Shown here one piece after another: positions 24,518 to 31,785 of a stretch of DNA of 64,000 nt. Numbering within the stretch: the stretch's first letter is position 1; every line of letters starts with the position of its first letter. This DNA comes from Kutzneria chonburiensis (GTDB lineage Bacteria > Actinomycetota > Actinomycetes > Mycobacteriales > Pseudonocardiaceae), in the NCBI RefSeq assembly GCF_028622115.1, contig NZ_CP097263.1, positions 3,410,001 to 3,474,000 on the forward strand, read 5' to 3'. The notes beneath the pieces are model-generated. The model saw only the letters and a list, made by a program, of their open reading frames with translations, made no database searches and was not told the DNA's origin. A program made the translations under genes and the position numbers.

Positions 24518-27283
24518 CTATGCGGCGCGGCCGTCGCCGGGCGACGGCCCCGCCAGCAGCTCGACCATCTCCGCCCAGCTCGGCACGTCGGTCGTGGGGT
24601 GATCGAGCACCGGCATCGGGCAGGTGACCGTGGTCCAGCGTTCGAGGAACTCGACGGTCAGGCCGAAGTCGTCGCACTGCCGCCGGACGCCGGCGGCCAG
24701 CCGCGACGCCGTCGCCCGGTCGCCGAGGTGGGCGAACGCGGCGGTGGCCGAGTTCAGCGCGGCCAGCGTCGTGATCCGGTCCTCCAGGTGAACCAGCCAG
24801 TACACCGAGGTACGCAGGTGGTCGAGGGCCCGCCGGCCCAGCGCCACCGGATCGGCGGCGGCCCGCCGCAGCAGCGACTGGCCGAGGGCCATCTTCGCGT
24901 AGGCCAGCATCCAGAACGTGCCGTCGCGCTCGGCGAACTCGGCCGCCTCGACCAGCGCCGCCTCGCCCTCCTCGACCCGGTCCAGCACCACGAGCGTGGC
25001 GCCGACGTTGGCCAAGCCGCTCGCGACAAGCCAGCCCACCTCGACCTCGCGGCCGATCTCCACCGTGCGACGCGACGCGTCCAGCGCCTGGTCGAGCCGG
25101 CCGAACGCGCGCAGGCCGAACGCCGACATGAACAACGCCCGGCCGTGGTTCACCCGGTACTCGAGCTCGTCCGAGGCGCTGGCCAACGCGATCGCCTCGG
25201 CGTAGCGCGCGAGCGCGTCGGCCGGGTCGCCGTCCATCCCCAACAGCATGTCGGCCCGGGCGGTCAGGGCCAGCACGCGGTCGAGCGAGGGCTCCTTGTC
25301 GGCCGCCAGCGCGGCGTCGAGCAGCCGGCTCGCCTCGGCGAAGTGGCCGCTGCGGATCCAGAACCAGTCGAGCCGCCCGACGGTGTGCAACGCCGCCGGC
25401 GGCGCGTGCTCGAGGTCGTGCGCGACGCCGCTGCGGATGTTCGGCAGTTCCCGGTTCAGCACCCGCATGGCGTGACCGCCGAGCGCGAAAGGCAGGGAGG
25501 ACCAGTGTTGATCGACCAGCGCCCGACACCAGCGGGCATGGGCGTCGAGCGTGGCCGCGGGCTCGGGATCGTGCTCCTGGCAGTAGGCGCGAATCGTCTC
25601 CAGCAGGCGGTAGCGGGTCGGCGTGACCGTGGTGTCGGCAGTGACCACGGAGCGCGAGACCAGCGTGGACAGCGACTCGATCGTCCCACTGTGCCCCACG
25701 GCTTCGGCCGCCTCCAAGGAGAAACCGCCCTCGAACGGCCACAGCCGGGTCAGCAGCGCACGGTCGTCGGCCGACAGCTGCTCGACGCTCCAGGCGATCG
25801 CCGCTTGCAGGTTGGCGTGCGACGTCAGCGAACCGCGCGGTGTCGAACCCAGCACGGTGAACCGGTGGTCCAGGCGGGCCACGATCTCCCCCAGACCGAG
25901 CACGGTCGCCGGGGCCGCGGCGAGTTCCAGGGCCAGCGGCAGCCCGTCGAGCGCGGCGCAGAGCTGTCGCATGTGGACGGTGTCGGCCTCGGACGGCGCC
26001 CAACCGGTACGGGCAGCGCTGATCCGGTCCAGCAGCAGCCGCACCGCCGGGCCGTCGGTGCCGTCGTCCTCGTACACCGGGAGCGGCAGCACCGGCACGA
26101 CGGCTTCGCCGTCGATGCCCAGCGGTTCACGCGAGGTCGCGAGAATGCGCAGGTTGGGGCAGTGGTCGAGCAGCTCGACGGCCAGTTCCGCGACGGCGTC
26201 GACCAGGTGCTCGCAGTTGTCCAGCACCAGCAGGCCGTCGCGCGCCGCCAGCGCACGGATGACGCTGGTCCGCGTGCTGGTCGACACGTCAGTCGCGCCG
26301 ACGGCGTCCGCGACCGCGTTGGCCACCACCTCGGCCTGCCGGGCGTCGGCCAGCCGTACGAACCACGGGCCGTTGGCGTCGTCGCGCTCGGCCGTGTGTT
26401 CCACGGCCAGCCGTGTCTTGCCGACGCCGCCCGGGCCGACCATGGTCACCAGCCGTCGGGCGCGCAGCGTCTCGGCCAACGTCCGCAGGTCACCGTCGCG
26501 GCCGAGGAAGGCGGACAGCGGCCGGGCCGGTCGAAGCCGGGTCGGCCCTGCGGCCAGCCGGGGATCCTGGCTGAGGACACGGCTTTCCAGCAGACGCAGC
26601 TCATCGCCGGGGTCGATGCCGAGTTCGGTGGCCAGGTGCGCCCGCACCTGGCGTAGCGCCGCCAGCGCGTCACTCTGGCGGTGACAGCGGTACAGGGCGA
26701 GAACCAGATGGTGCCACGCGCTTTCCCGGGTCGGATGCGCCTCGGCGAACGCCCGCAGCTCGCCGAGCAGGTCCTGGTGGTGGCCCAGCCGGAGCAGGCA
26801 GCCGAACCGGTCCTCCACCGCGGTGAGGCGAGCCTCCTCGAACCGGCCGAACAGCCGGGCCCGCACGTCCTCGTCGGCCGTGTCGGCCAGGGCCGGCCCG
26901 GTCCAGAGGGCCAGGGCCTGCTCCAGCTGGTGCGCCCGGCGGCGGTCGTCGGCGATGTCCCGCGCCTCGTCGACCAGGTGCTGGAAGCGGTGCACGTCGA
27001 TCCGCATCGGATCGGCGTGCAGCACGTATCCGGGCCCCTGGGTCGCTATCGTCACGTCGTCGCCCAGCCGGGCCCGCAGGCGGGACACGCCGACCCGGAT
27101 CGCGTGCGCCGCCGTGCCCGGCGGGTCCGCCGGCCAGACCCAGTTCACCAGCCGGTCGACCGACACGAGCCGATTGACCTCGACGGCCAGCACCGCGAGC
27201 ACCAGCCGGTTCTGCCGTGGCCCCGGGCTCACCACGGTGTCGCCCACCCGGGCCGTCACCGGCCCCAGCAGCCGCAACTCCAC
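24518..27283 (-). CDS. SARP-type regulator with STAND ATPase and TPR-like region
   Basis: This 921-residue protein starts at a GTG (MELRLLGPVTARVGDTVVSP), has the winged helix and activation domain, then an ATPase with P-loop VTMVGPGGVGKTRLAVEHTA near residue 280 and LLVLDNCEHLVDAV as Walker B. The LATSREPLGIDGEAVVPVLP signature of the AfsR/LuxR-LAL-like STAND group follows, and a helical-repeat C-terminus. It lacks a C-terminal LuxR domain. It is the third such regulator in 11 kb. It lies 50 bases downstream of the aldehyde dehydrogenase on the same strand and may be read through from that operon. Confidence 0.92.
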   Translation of the reverse strand: MELRLLGPVTARVGDTVVSPGPRQNRLVLAVLAVEVNRLVSVDRLVNWVWPADPPGTAAHAIRVGVSRLRARLGDDVTIATQGPGYVLHADPMRIDVHRFQHLVDEARDIADDRRRAHQLEQALALWTGPALADTADEDVRARLFGRFEEARLTAVEDRFGCLLRLGHHQDLLGELRAFAEAHPTRESAWHHLVLALYRCHRQSDALAALRQVRAHLATELGIDPGDELRLLESRVLSQDPRLAAGPTRLRPARPLSAFLGRDGDLRTLAETLRARRLVTMVGPGGVGKTRLAVEHTAERDDANGPWFVRLADARQAEVVANAVADAVGATDVSTSTRTSVIRALAARDGLLVLDNCEHLVDAVAELAVELLDHCPNLRILATSREPLGIDGEAVVPVLPLPVYEDDGTDGPAVRLLLDRISAARTGWAPSEADTVHMRQLCAALDGLPLALELAAAPATVLGLGEIVARLDHRFTVLGSTPRGSLTSHANLQAAIAWSVEQLSADDRALLTRLWPFEGGFSLEAAEAVGHSGTIESLSTLVSRSVVTADTTVTPTRYRLLETIRAYCQEHDPEPAATLDAHARWCRALVDQHWSSLPFALGGHAMRVLNRELPNIRSGVAHDLEHAPPAALHTVGRLDWFWIRSGHFAEASRLLDAALAADKEPSLDRVLALTARADMLLGMDGDPADALARYAEAIALASASDELEYRVNHGRALFMSAFGLRAFGRLDQALDASRRTVEIGREVEVGWLVASGLANVGATLVVLDRVEEGEAALVEAAEFAERDGTFWMLAYAKMALGQSLLRRAAADPVALGRRALDHLRTSVYWLVHLEDRITTLAALNSATAAFAHLGDRATASRLAAGVRRQCDDFGLTVEFLERWTTVTCPMPVLDHPTTDVPSWAEMVELLAGPSPGDGRAA

Positions 27284-27333
27284 ACCGACGACCTTCCCCA
27301 GCCCCCACTCCCGACCAGGACTCTAGCGTCCTT

Positions 27334-28794
27334 TCAGAACGGGAAGTGGTTGTGCTCGCCGGCGACCGTCACCCAGCGGACGTCGGTGAACGCCTCGACG
27401 CCCCAGCGGCCGCCGAAACGCCCGTAGCCGGAGGACTTCACGCCGCCGAAGGGGGCCTGGGCCTCGTCGTCGATGGTCTGGTTGCCGACGTGCACGATGC
27501 CGGTGCGCAGGCGGCGGGCCAGGGCGAGGCCGCGGCGCGTGTCCTCGGTGATGATGCCGGCCGACAGCCCGTACGGGGTGTCGTTGGCGATGGCCACGGC
27601 CTCGTCGTCGCTGTCCACCGTGATCACCGTGACCGCGGGGCCGAAGATCTCCTCGTGGTAGATGCGCATCTGCGGGGTGACTTTGTCGAGCACGGTGGCG
27701 GTGTAGCTCGTGCCATCCGGCTTCTGGCCCCCGGTGCGGACGCGCGCGCCGTCCGCGACGGCGTCGGCGACGAGCTCGGCGACGTGGGTCGCGCCTCGTG
27801 GGTTGATCAGCGGGCCGATGACCGTGGATGGGTCGCCCGGGTCGCCGTGCGGCAGCGACTCGATCTTGTTCGCGAGCTTGGCCACGAACTCCTCGGCGAT
27901 CGAACGGTGCACCAGCACGCGATCGGTGGACATGCAGACCTGGCCGGCGTTGTGGACCGAGCCGAAGGCCGCCGCGTCGACGGCGTAGTCCACATCGGCG
28001 TCGTCCAGCACCAGCAGCGAGTTCTTGCCGCCCAGCTCCAGAACCGCCGGCTTGAGGTGCTGGGCCGCGGTGGTGCCGATGATCCGGCCGACCTCGGTGG
28101 ACCCGGTGAAGTTGACCACCCGCACGCGGTCGTCGGCGATCAGCGCCTGCGCGATCGCGGCGGCGTCGGCCCGGTCGTTGGTGATGACGTTGAGCACCCC
28201 GGCCGGCAGTCCGGCGTCGCGGAAGATGTCGGCCAGGAACAGGCCGCCGGCGATCGGAGCGTCCTCACTGGGCTTGAGCACGGCGGTGTTGCCGACGGCC
28301 ATCGGCACTGCCACTGAGCGGATGCCGAGGATGAGCGGCGCGTTCCACGGCGCGAACGCCGCGACCACGCCCATCGGCTCCCGCACGGCGTAGGACAGTT
28401 GCCCGGGAGTGTCGGTGGCCAGCACCTCGCCGAGCGGCTGGGTGATCACCGCCGCCGCCTCGCGGAGAATGTTGGCCGCCAGCACGGCATTGAACCGTGC
28501 CCACGGCGCGGCCCCGCCGACCTCGGCCGCCATGATCGCCACGGCTTCGTCCACACGGGACTCGAACAGCTCGGCCGCCCTGAGGAAGATCGCCCGTCGA
28601 GTGCTCGGCGGCGTGGCCGCCCAGGCGGTCATGGCACGGTCGGCGGCGTCCACCGCACGGGTCACGTCGTCGGGGGCGGCCGCGGCGACTCGGGCGAAAA
28701 CCTTGCCGGTGAAGGGATCGACGTCGTCGGTGGTGCGGCCGTCGGTGGCCGGCACGTCCTTGCCGTCGATGATCAGATCGCGGGTGATGGTCAT
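27334..28794 (-). CDS. aldehyde dehydrogenase (vanillin/salicylaldehyde dehydrogenase-like)
   Basis: The 486-residue enzyme has FAPWNAPLILGIRSVAVPMA, the NFTGSTEVGRIIG cofactor turn, LELGGKNSLLVLDDADVDYA with the general base, the nucleophile in HNAGQVCMSTDR and EEIFGPAVTVI. The shape is closest to the aromatic-aldehyde dehydrogenase group; the exact substrate is not provable from sequence. The start is the ATG at 28794, overlapping the MIP channel stop (ATGA), so both are one operon. An IclR-type operator copy lies upstream of the pair, and IclR regulators often govern aromatic or short-chain catabolism. Confidence 0.9.
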   Translation of the reverse strand: MTITRDLIIDGKDVPATDGRTTDDVDPFTGKVFARVAAAAPDDVTRAVDAADRAMTAWAATPPSTRRAIFLRAAELFESRVDEAVAIMAAEVGGAAPWARFNAVLAANILREAAAVITQPLGEVLATDTPGQLSYAVREPMGVVAAFAPWNAPLILGIRSVAVPMAVGNTAVLKPSEDAPIAGGLFLADIFRDAGLPAGVLNVITNDRADAAAIAQALIADDRVRVVNFTGSTEVGRIIGTTAAQHLKPAVLELGGKNSLLVLDDADVDYAVDAAAFGSVHNAGQVCMSTDRVLVHRSIAEEFVAKLANKIESLPHGDPGDPSTVIGPLINPRGATHVAELVADAVADGARVRTGGQKPDGTSYTATVLDKVTPQMRIYHEEIFGPAVTVITVDSDDEAVAIANDTPYGLSAGIITEDTRRGLALARRLRTGIVHVGNQTIDDEAQAPFGGVKSSGYGRFGGRWGVEAFTDVRWVTVAGEHNHFPF

Positions 28795-29513
28795 CGGATG
28801 CTCCTCTTCGGTCGGACGGCCTTGGCGGTCACCGCGACCAGTGCCGGTACCACCACGGGCACGAGCAGGTAGATCCACAGATAGGAGGTCTGGCCGGACA
28901 GCAGTGCCGGGCCGAGCTGCCGGGCCGGGCTCAGCGATGCGCCGCTGGTGCCGGCCAGCACCGCGATCGTCAGGCCGACGCCGACGCCGATGACGACCGG
29001 AATCCACTTCCGGCGTTGCGGCGTCGACAGGAACGGCGTGACCACCGTGAAGATCAGCACCAGCGGGATCGCTTCCGCCAGAACCAATCCGATCGCGCCG
29101 AGGGTCGGCGCCGGCTGCACCGCCGCGTAGCCGATCCGCGCGACCGCGCTCCCCCACACCAGACGGGCCAGGCTCGCGCCGGCGATCGACCCGGCGAGCT
29201 GCGCGACGATGTAGGGCAGCACGGCCGCGCCGGGTAAGCCGCCGCTGAGCCAGACGAAAAGGCTGACCCCGGCATGCATGTGGCCGCCCGAGCGGCGGCC
29301 GGGCGGGCTGGCCATCAGCCCGGCGATCAGGATCGCCACCAGCGCTCCCGCCACCGCGAACAGCACCCCCGGCGTGCCGATGGACAGCGGCGATCCCGGT
29401 CCGGCCAGCCAGCGGACGATCGTCACCACGGTGAAGATCAGCGCCGTCGTCAACACGAACTCGCGGCCGGCGTTGGCCGCGATCTCGGCACGGGTCATCA
29501 CGGGTCTGCTCAT
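28791..29513 (-). CDS. MIP/aquaporin-like channel with altered NPA motifs
   Basis: The 240-residue membrane protein starts at the ATG at 29513 after GAGGAG. It has six hydrophobic segments and the inverted-repeat plan of aquaporins. The first pore loop reads SGGHMHAGVSLFVW, where aquaporins have NPA (here HAG, near residue 78). The second reads SGASLSPARQLGPAL, with SPAR in place of NPAR near residue 193. Such changes are expected to widen or alter selectivity, as in glycerol or urea-type and unorthodox MIPs. Coupling to an aldehyde dehydrogenase suggests passage of a small neutral alcohol, diol or aldehyde. Confidence 0.75.
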   Translation of the reverse strand: MSRPVMTRAEIAANAGREFVLTTALIFTVVTIVRWLAGPGSPLSIGTPGVLFAVAGALVAILIAGLMASPPGRRSGGHMHAGVSLFVWLSGGLPGAAVLPYIVAQLAGSIAGASLARLVWGSAVARIGYAAVQPAPTLGAIGLVLAEAIPLVLIFTVVTPFLSTPQRRKWIPVVIGVGVGLTIAVLAGTSGASLSPARQLGPALLSGQTSYLWIYLLVPVVVPALVAVTAKAVRPKRSIR

Positions 29514-29591
29514 GCGAGGGCTCCTCAACTTCACGGCTTTCCGAGGTCCCGACAGCGTGTGCATGGCGGCCGGCGACGTCAACCACCGACT

Positions 29592-29604
29592 GCCACTGAG
29601 TGGC
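29592..29604. promoter_or_regulatory. IclR-type operator copy 1
   Basis: GCCACTGAGTGGC is a perfect 13-base palindrome in the divergent region between the MIP operon (start 29513) and the DoxX gene (start 29680). Two related copies flank the IclR gene's own promoter at 30935 and 31011. Confidence 0.65.
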
Positions 29605-29679
29605 TTTCGCTCGTTGGCCCACGGTCCGCGGACCGCTATCTTCTCGCTTGTTCCAATTCGAACTTGTTGGAGGAAACCC

Positions 29680-30164
29680 ATGCGTAGTACGGACATCGGC
29701 CTGCTCATGGTCCGCGTGGTGGCCGGTCTGACGATGGCCGCGCACGGGACCCAGTACCTGTTCGGCTGGTTCGGCGGCGGCGGATTGACCGGCGCCGCCA
29801 CGTTCTTCAGCCAGAGCGGCTACCGTCAGGCCGACCTGATCGCGTCATCGCCGGCCTGTCCGAGACCCTCGGCGGTCTCGCCCTCGCCGTCGGCCTGGTA
29901 GCCCCGTTGGCTGCCGCGGCAATCGTCGGCACCATGGTCAATGCCATGGCCGTCAAGTGGTCCGGCGGCTTCTTCGCGCCCCGCGGCGTGGAGTACGAGC
30001 TCCTGATGGCCGTCGCCGTGGCCGCTGTCGCCATTGCCGGCCCCGGTCGGTTCGCCGTTGATCGTTTCGTGCCGGTCCTGCGCGACCATCGCGTTCGCCA
30101 CGGCGTCGGCGCTGTGGCGTTCGGCGTCGTGATCGCCGCTTTGACGCTGGTGTTGTTCCGTTAG
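29680..30164 (+). pseudogene. DoxX family membrane protein, broken by one missing base
   Basis: From the ATG at 29680 (GGAGG upstream) the frame gives MRSTDIGLLMVRVVAGLTMA, AHGTQYLFGWFGGGG and QSGYRQADLIA, typical of DoxX proteins. From 29844 a second frame gives VIAGLSETLGGLALAVGLVA, AAAAIVGTMVNAMAVKWSGG and on to 30164. One base missing at 29842-29844 explains the break, and restoring it gives a normal 161-residue four-helix DoxX. These membrane proteins are linked to redox and thiol stress. The gene is divergent from the MIP operon over an IclR-type site and is followed convergently by the IclR gene. Confidence 0.88.
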
Positions 30165-30170
30165 ACGGCG

Positions 30171-30923
30171 TTACTCGGCAAAGCGCGCAATCGTCCGGGC
30201 CGCCGTCCGCACCGCCGCCGCCAGCGTGTCGACGCGGGTCGTCGACCGCACGACGATGCCGACCGCGCCGAGCAGAACGCCGCCGTTGCCCAGGATCGGC
30301 GCGGCCACCGACGCCGCGCCGATCGTCATCTCCTCGTGCGAGTAGGCCACCCCGTCCTGCCTTGCCCTCTTCAGCTCTTCGATGAGCCGCGCCGGCTGTT
30401 GGATCGAGTACGGCGTCAATCTCGCCAGGCCGCCCGTGATCACTTCGTCCACCAGGCTGCGCGGGGAGTGCGCCATGATGCACTTCCCCACCGCCGTCGT
30501 GTGCAGTGGCAGCCGCCCGCCCACCTCCGTCGCCGTCGGCGCCGAGTTCGGGCCGAACACCTTCTCCACGCACAGCGCTTCGTGTCCTTGCGGCACCACG
30601 AGTTGCACCGTCTCGTCCGTCGCCGCGTAGAGATCGGACAGCATCGGCATCGCCGCGTCCCGCAGCCCCCGCTGCCTCGGCGCCAGAATTCCTATGTGCC
30701 ACAGTCGCATTCCCACGCGGTACCGGTTGTCCACCATGCGCTCCAGCGCTCCCCAGTCCGCCAGTTGCGCCAGCAGCCTTCGGGTCGTCGACAGCGGCAG
30801 TTCCGACTGGCGGGCGATCTCGGTGAGGGTGAGTTCAGTGCGAGACAGGTCGAAGCAGGCCAGGATGGCCAGCACGCGTTCGACCACGCTGGCCCCCGGA
30901 GTGCTGGTGTTGCCGGCCATCAC
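30171..30923 (-). CDS. IclR family transcriptional regulator
   Basis: The 250-residue protein has the N-terminal winged helix (VVERVLAILACFDLSRTELT, then LTEIARQSELPLSTTRRLLA) and the IclR effector domain (LHTTAVGKCIMAHSP, GVAYSHEEMTIGAASVAAPI). IclR proteins bind short palindromes near 13-15 bases and respond to aromatic acids, glyoxylate or similar small acids. Three copies of one such palindrome lie at the promoters of the MIP/DoxX pair and of this gene and its divergent neighbour. It is therefore the probable controller of the 27-32 kb group. Confidence 0.93.
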   Translation of the reverse strand: MMAGNTSTPGASVVERVLAILACFDLSRTELTLTEIARQSELPLSTTRRLLAQLADWGALERMVDNRYRVGMRLWHIGILAPRQRGLRDAAMPMLSDLYAATDETVQLVVPQGHEALCVEKVFGPNSAPTATEVGGRLPLHTTAVGKCIMAHSPRSLVDEVITGGLARLTPYSIQQPARLIEELKRARQDGVAYSHEEMTIGAASVAAPILGNGGVLLGAVGIVVRSTTRVDTLAAAVRTAARTIARFAE

Positions 30924-30934
30924 CGCTCCCGTCT

Positions 30935-30947
30935 GCTGCTGAGCGGC
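30935..30947. promoter_or_regulatory. IclR-type operator copy 2
   Basis: GCTGCTGAGCGGC matches the GCC(A/G)CTNAG(T/C)GGC pattern with two changes in the left half. It lies 12 bases upstream of the IclR start, a position suited to autorepression. Confidence 0.5.
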
Positions 30948-31010
30948 ACCAGATCGCCCAGGATTGCGCGACTATATCCGCAGTACCGTGCCGGAGCCGG
31001 TCGAGCACTG

Positions 31011-31023
31011 CCGCTCAGTGGCA
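31011..31023. promoter_or_regulatory. IclR-type operator copy 3
   Basis: GCCGCTCAGTGGC differs from a perfect palindrome at one pair and matches the copy at 29592. It lies 45 bases upstream of the SnoaL-like gene and 88 from the IclR start, in the shared divergent promoter. Confidence 0.6.
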
Positions 31024-31067
31024 CTCACGGCTAGGGCTGGTGGCCCGTTGGCTCATAACCTCGCCGC

Positions 31068-31676
31068 ATGACCACCCTCGCTTCCCGTGACCACGCCCAG
31101 GAGATCCGCACCGTGGTCGAGAACTGGGCCCTTTGGCGCGACGCCGGTGACTGGGAGCGGTTCGCCACCGTGTGGCACACCTCCGGCCAGATGTGGGCCA
31201 CCTGGTTCCAGGGCAGCGCCACCGACTTCATCACCCTGTCGCGCAAGGGCTTCGACGACGGCGTGCGCATCCTGCACTTCCTCGGCGGCACCTCGGTGGA
31301 CGTCGTCGGCGACCGCGCCGTCGCCCAGACCAAGATGACCATCACCCAGCGGGCCGAGGTGCACGGAGTCCTGGCCGACGTGGTCTGCACCGGCCGGTTC
31401 TACGACTTCTTCGCCTTGGAGGACGGCCAGTGGCGCATCGCGCTGCGCCGGCTGATCTACGAGACCGACCGCCTCACCCCGGTCGACCCCGCCGTGCGCG
31501 TCCAGCTCGACCCAGCCCGGCTGGCCCGGTTCCCCGAGGGCTACCGGCACCTGGCCTACGTCCAACTGGCGGCCGGGTTCGACGTCAAGGCCGGCCTCCC
31601 CGGCCTCACCGGCGACGCCGTGCAGGCCCTCTACCGGGACGGCGCCGCTTGGTTGGCTCAGGCCTCCGGCCTGTAA
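31068..31676 (+). CDS. SnoaL-like/NTF2-fold protein
   Basis: The 202-residue protein opens with TLASRDHAQEIRTVVENWAL and the cone-shaped fold pattern of NTF2/SnoaL proteins (WERFATVWHTSGQMWATWFQ, then VDVVGDRAVAQTKMTI, GRFYDFFALEDGQWRIALRR). Members include small-molecule cyclases, dehydratases, and the small subunits of ring-hydroxylating dioxygenases. Its tail of about 60 residues after the fold is longer than usual. It is divergent from the IclR gene over two operator-like copies, so it belongs to the same regulon. The reaction is unknown. Confidence 0.8.
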   Translation: MTTLASRDHAQEIRTVVENWALWRDAGDWERFATVWHTSGQMWATWFQGSATDFITLSRKGFDDGVRILHFLGGTSVDVVGDRAVAQTKMTITQRAEVHGVLADVVCTGRFYDFFALEDGQWRIALRRLIYETDRLTPVDPAVRVQLDPARLARFPEGYRHLAYVQLAAGFDVKAGLPGLTGDAVQALYRDGAAWLAQASGL

Positions 31677-31745
31677 TCGGCTTCAGCGCTTTCGCCCGTT
31701 CCCGACTCGCGGCCCCCGCGGTCGCGCACAACGCCCGCGCCGGCC

Positions 31746-31777
31746 GACACCGCCCCGCCGGGCGGCGGGGCGGTGTC
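31746..31777. terminator. bidirectional hairpin terminator
   Basis: A perfect 15-bp stem (GACACCGCCCCGCCG against CGGCGGGGCGGTGTC) with a two-base loop lies between the convergent ends of the SnoaL-like gene (31676) and the GH3 gene (31786). It lacks a T-run, as is usual for actinomycete hairpin terminators, and could serve both directions. Confidence 0.75.
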
Positions 31778-31785
31778 GCGAGCGA

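Noticed and set aside
16435-27283. A specialised-metabolite gene cluster around the SARP regulators
   Set aside because: No polyketide synthase, peptide synthetase, terpene cyclase or RiPP genes are seen; the neighbours are an oxidoreductase, an AraC regulator and a small secreted protein.
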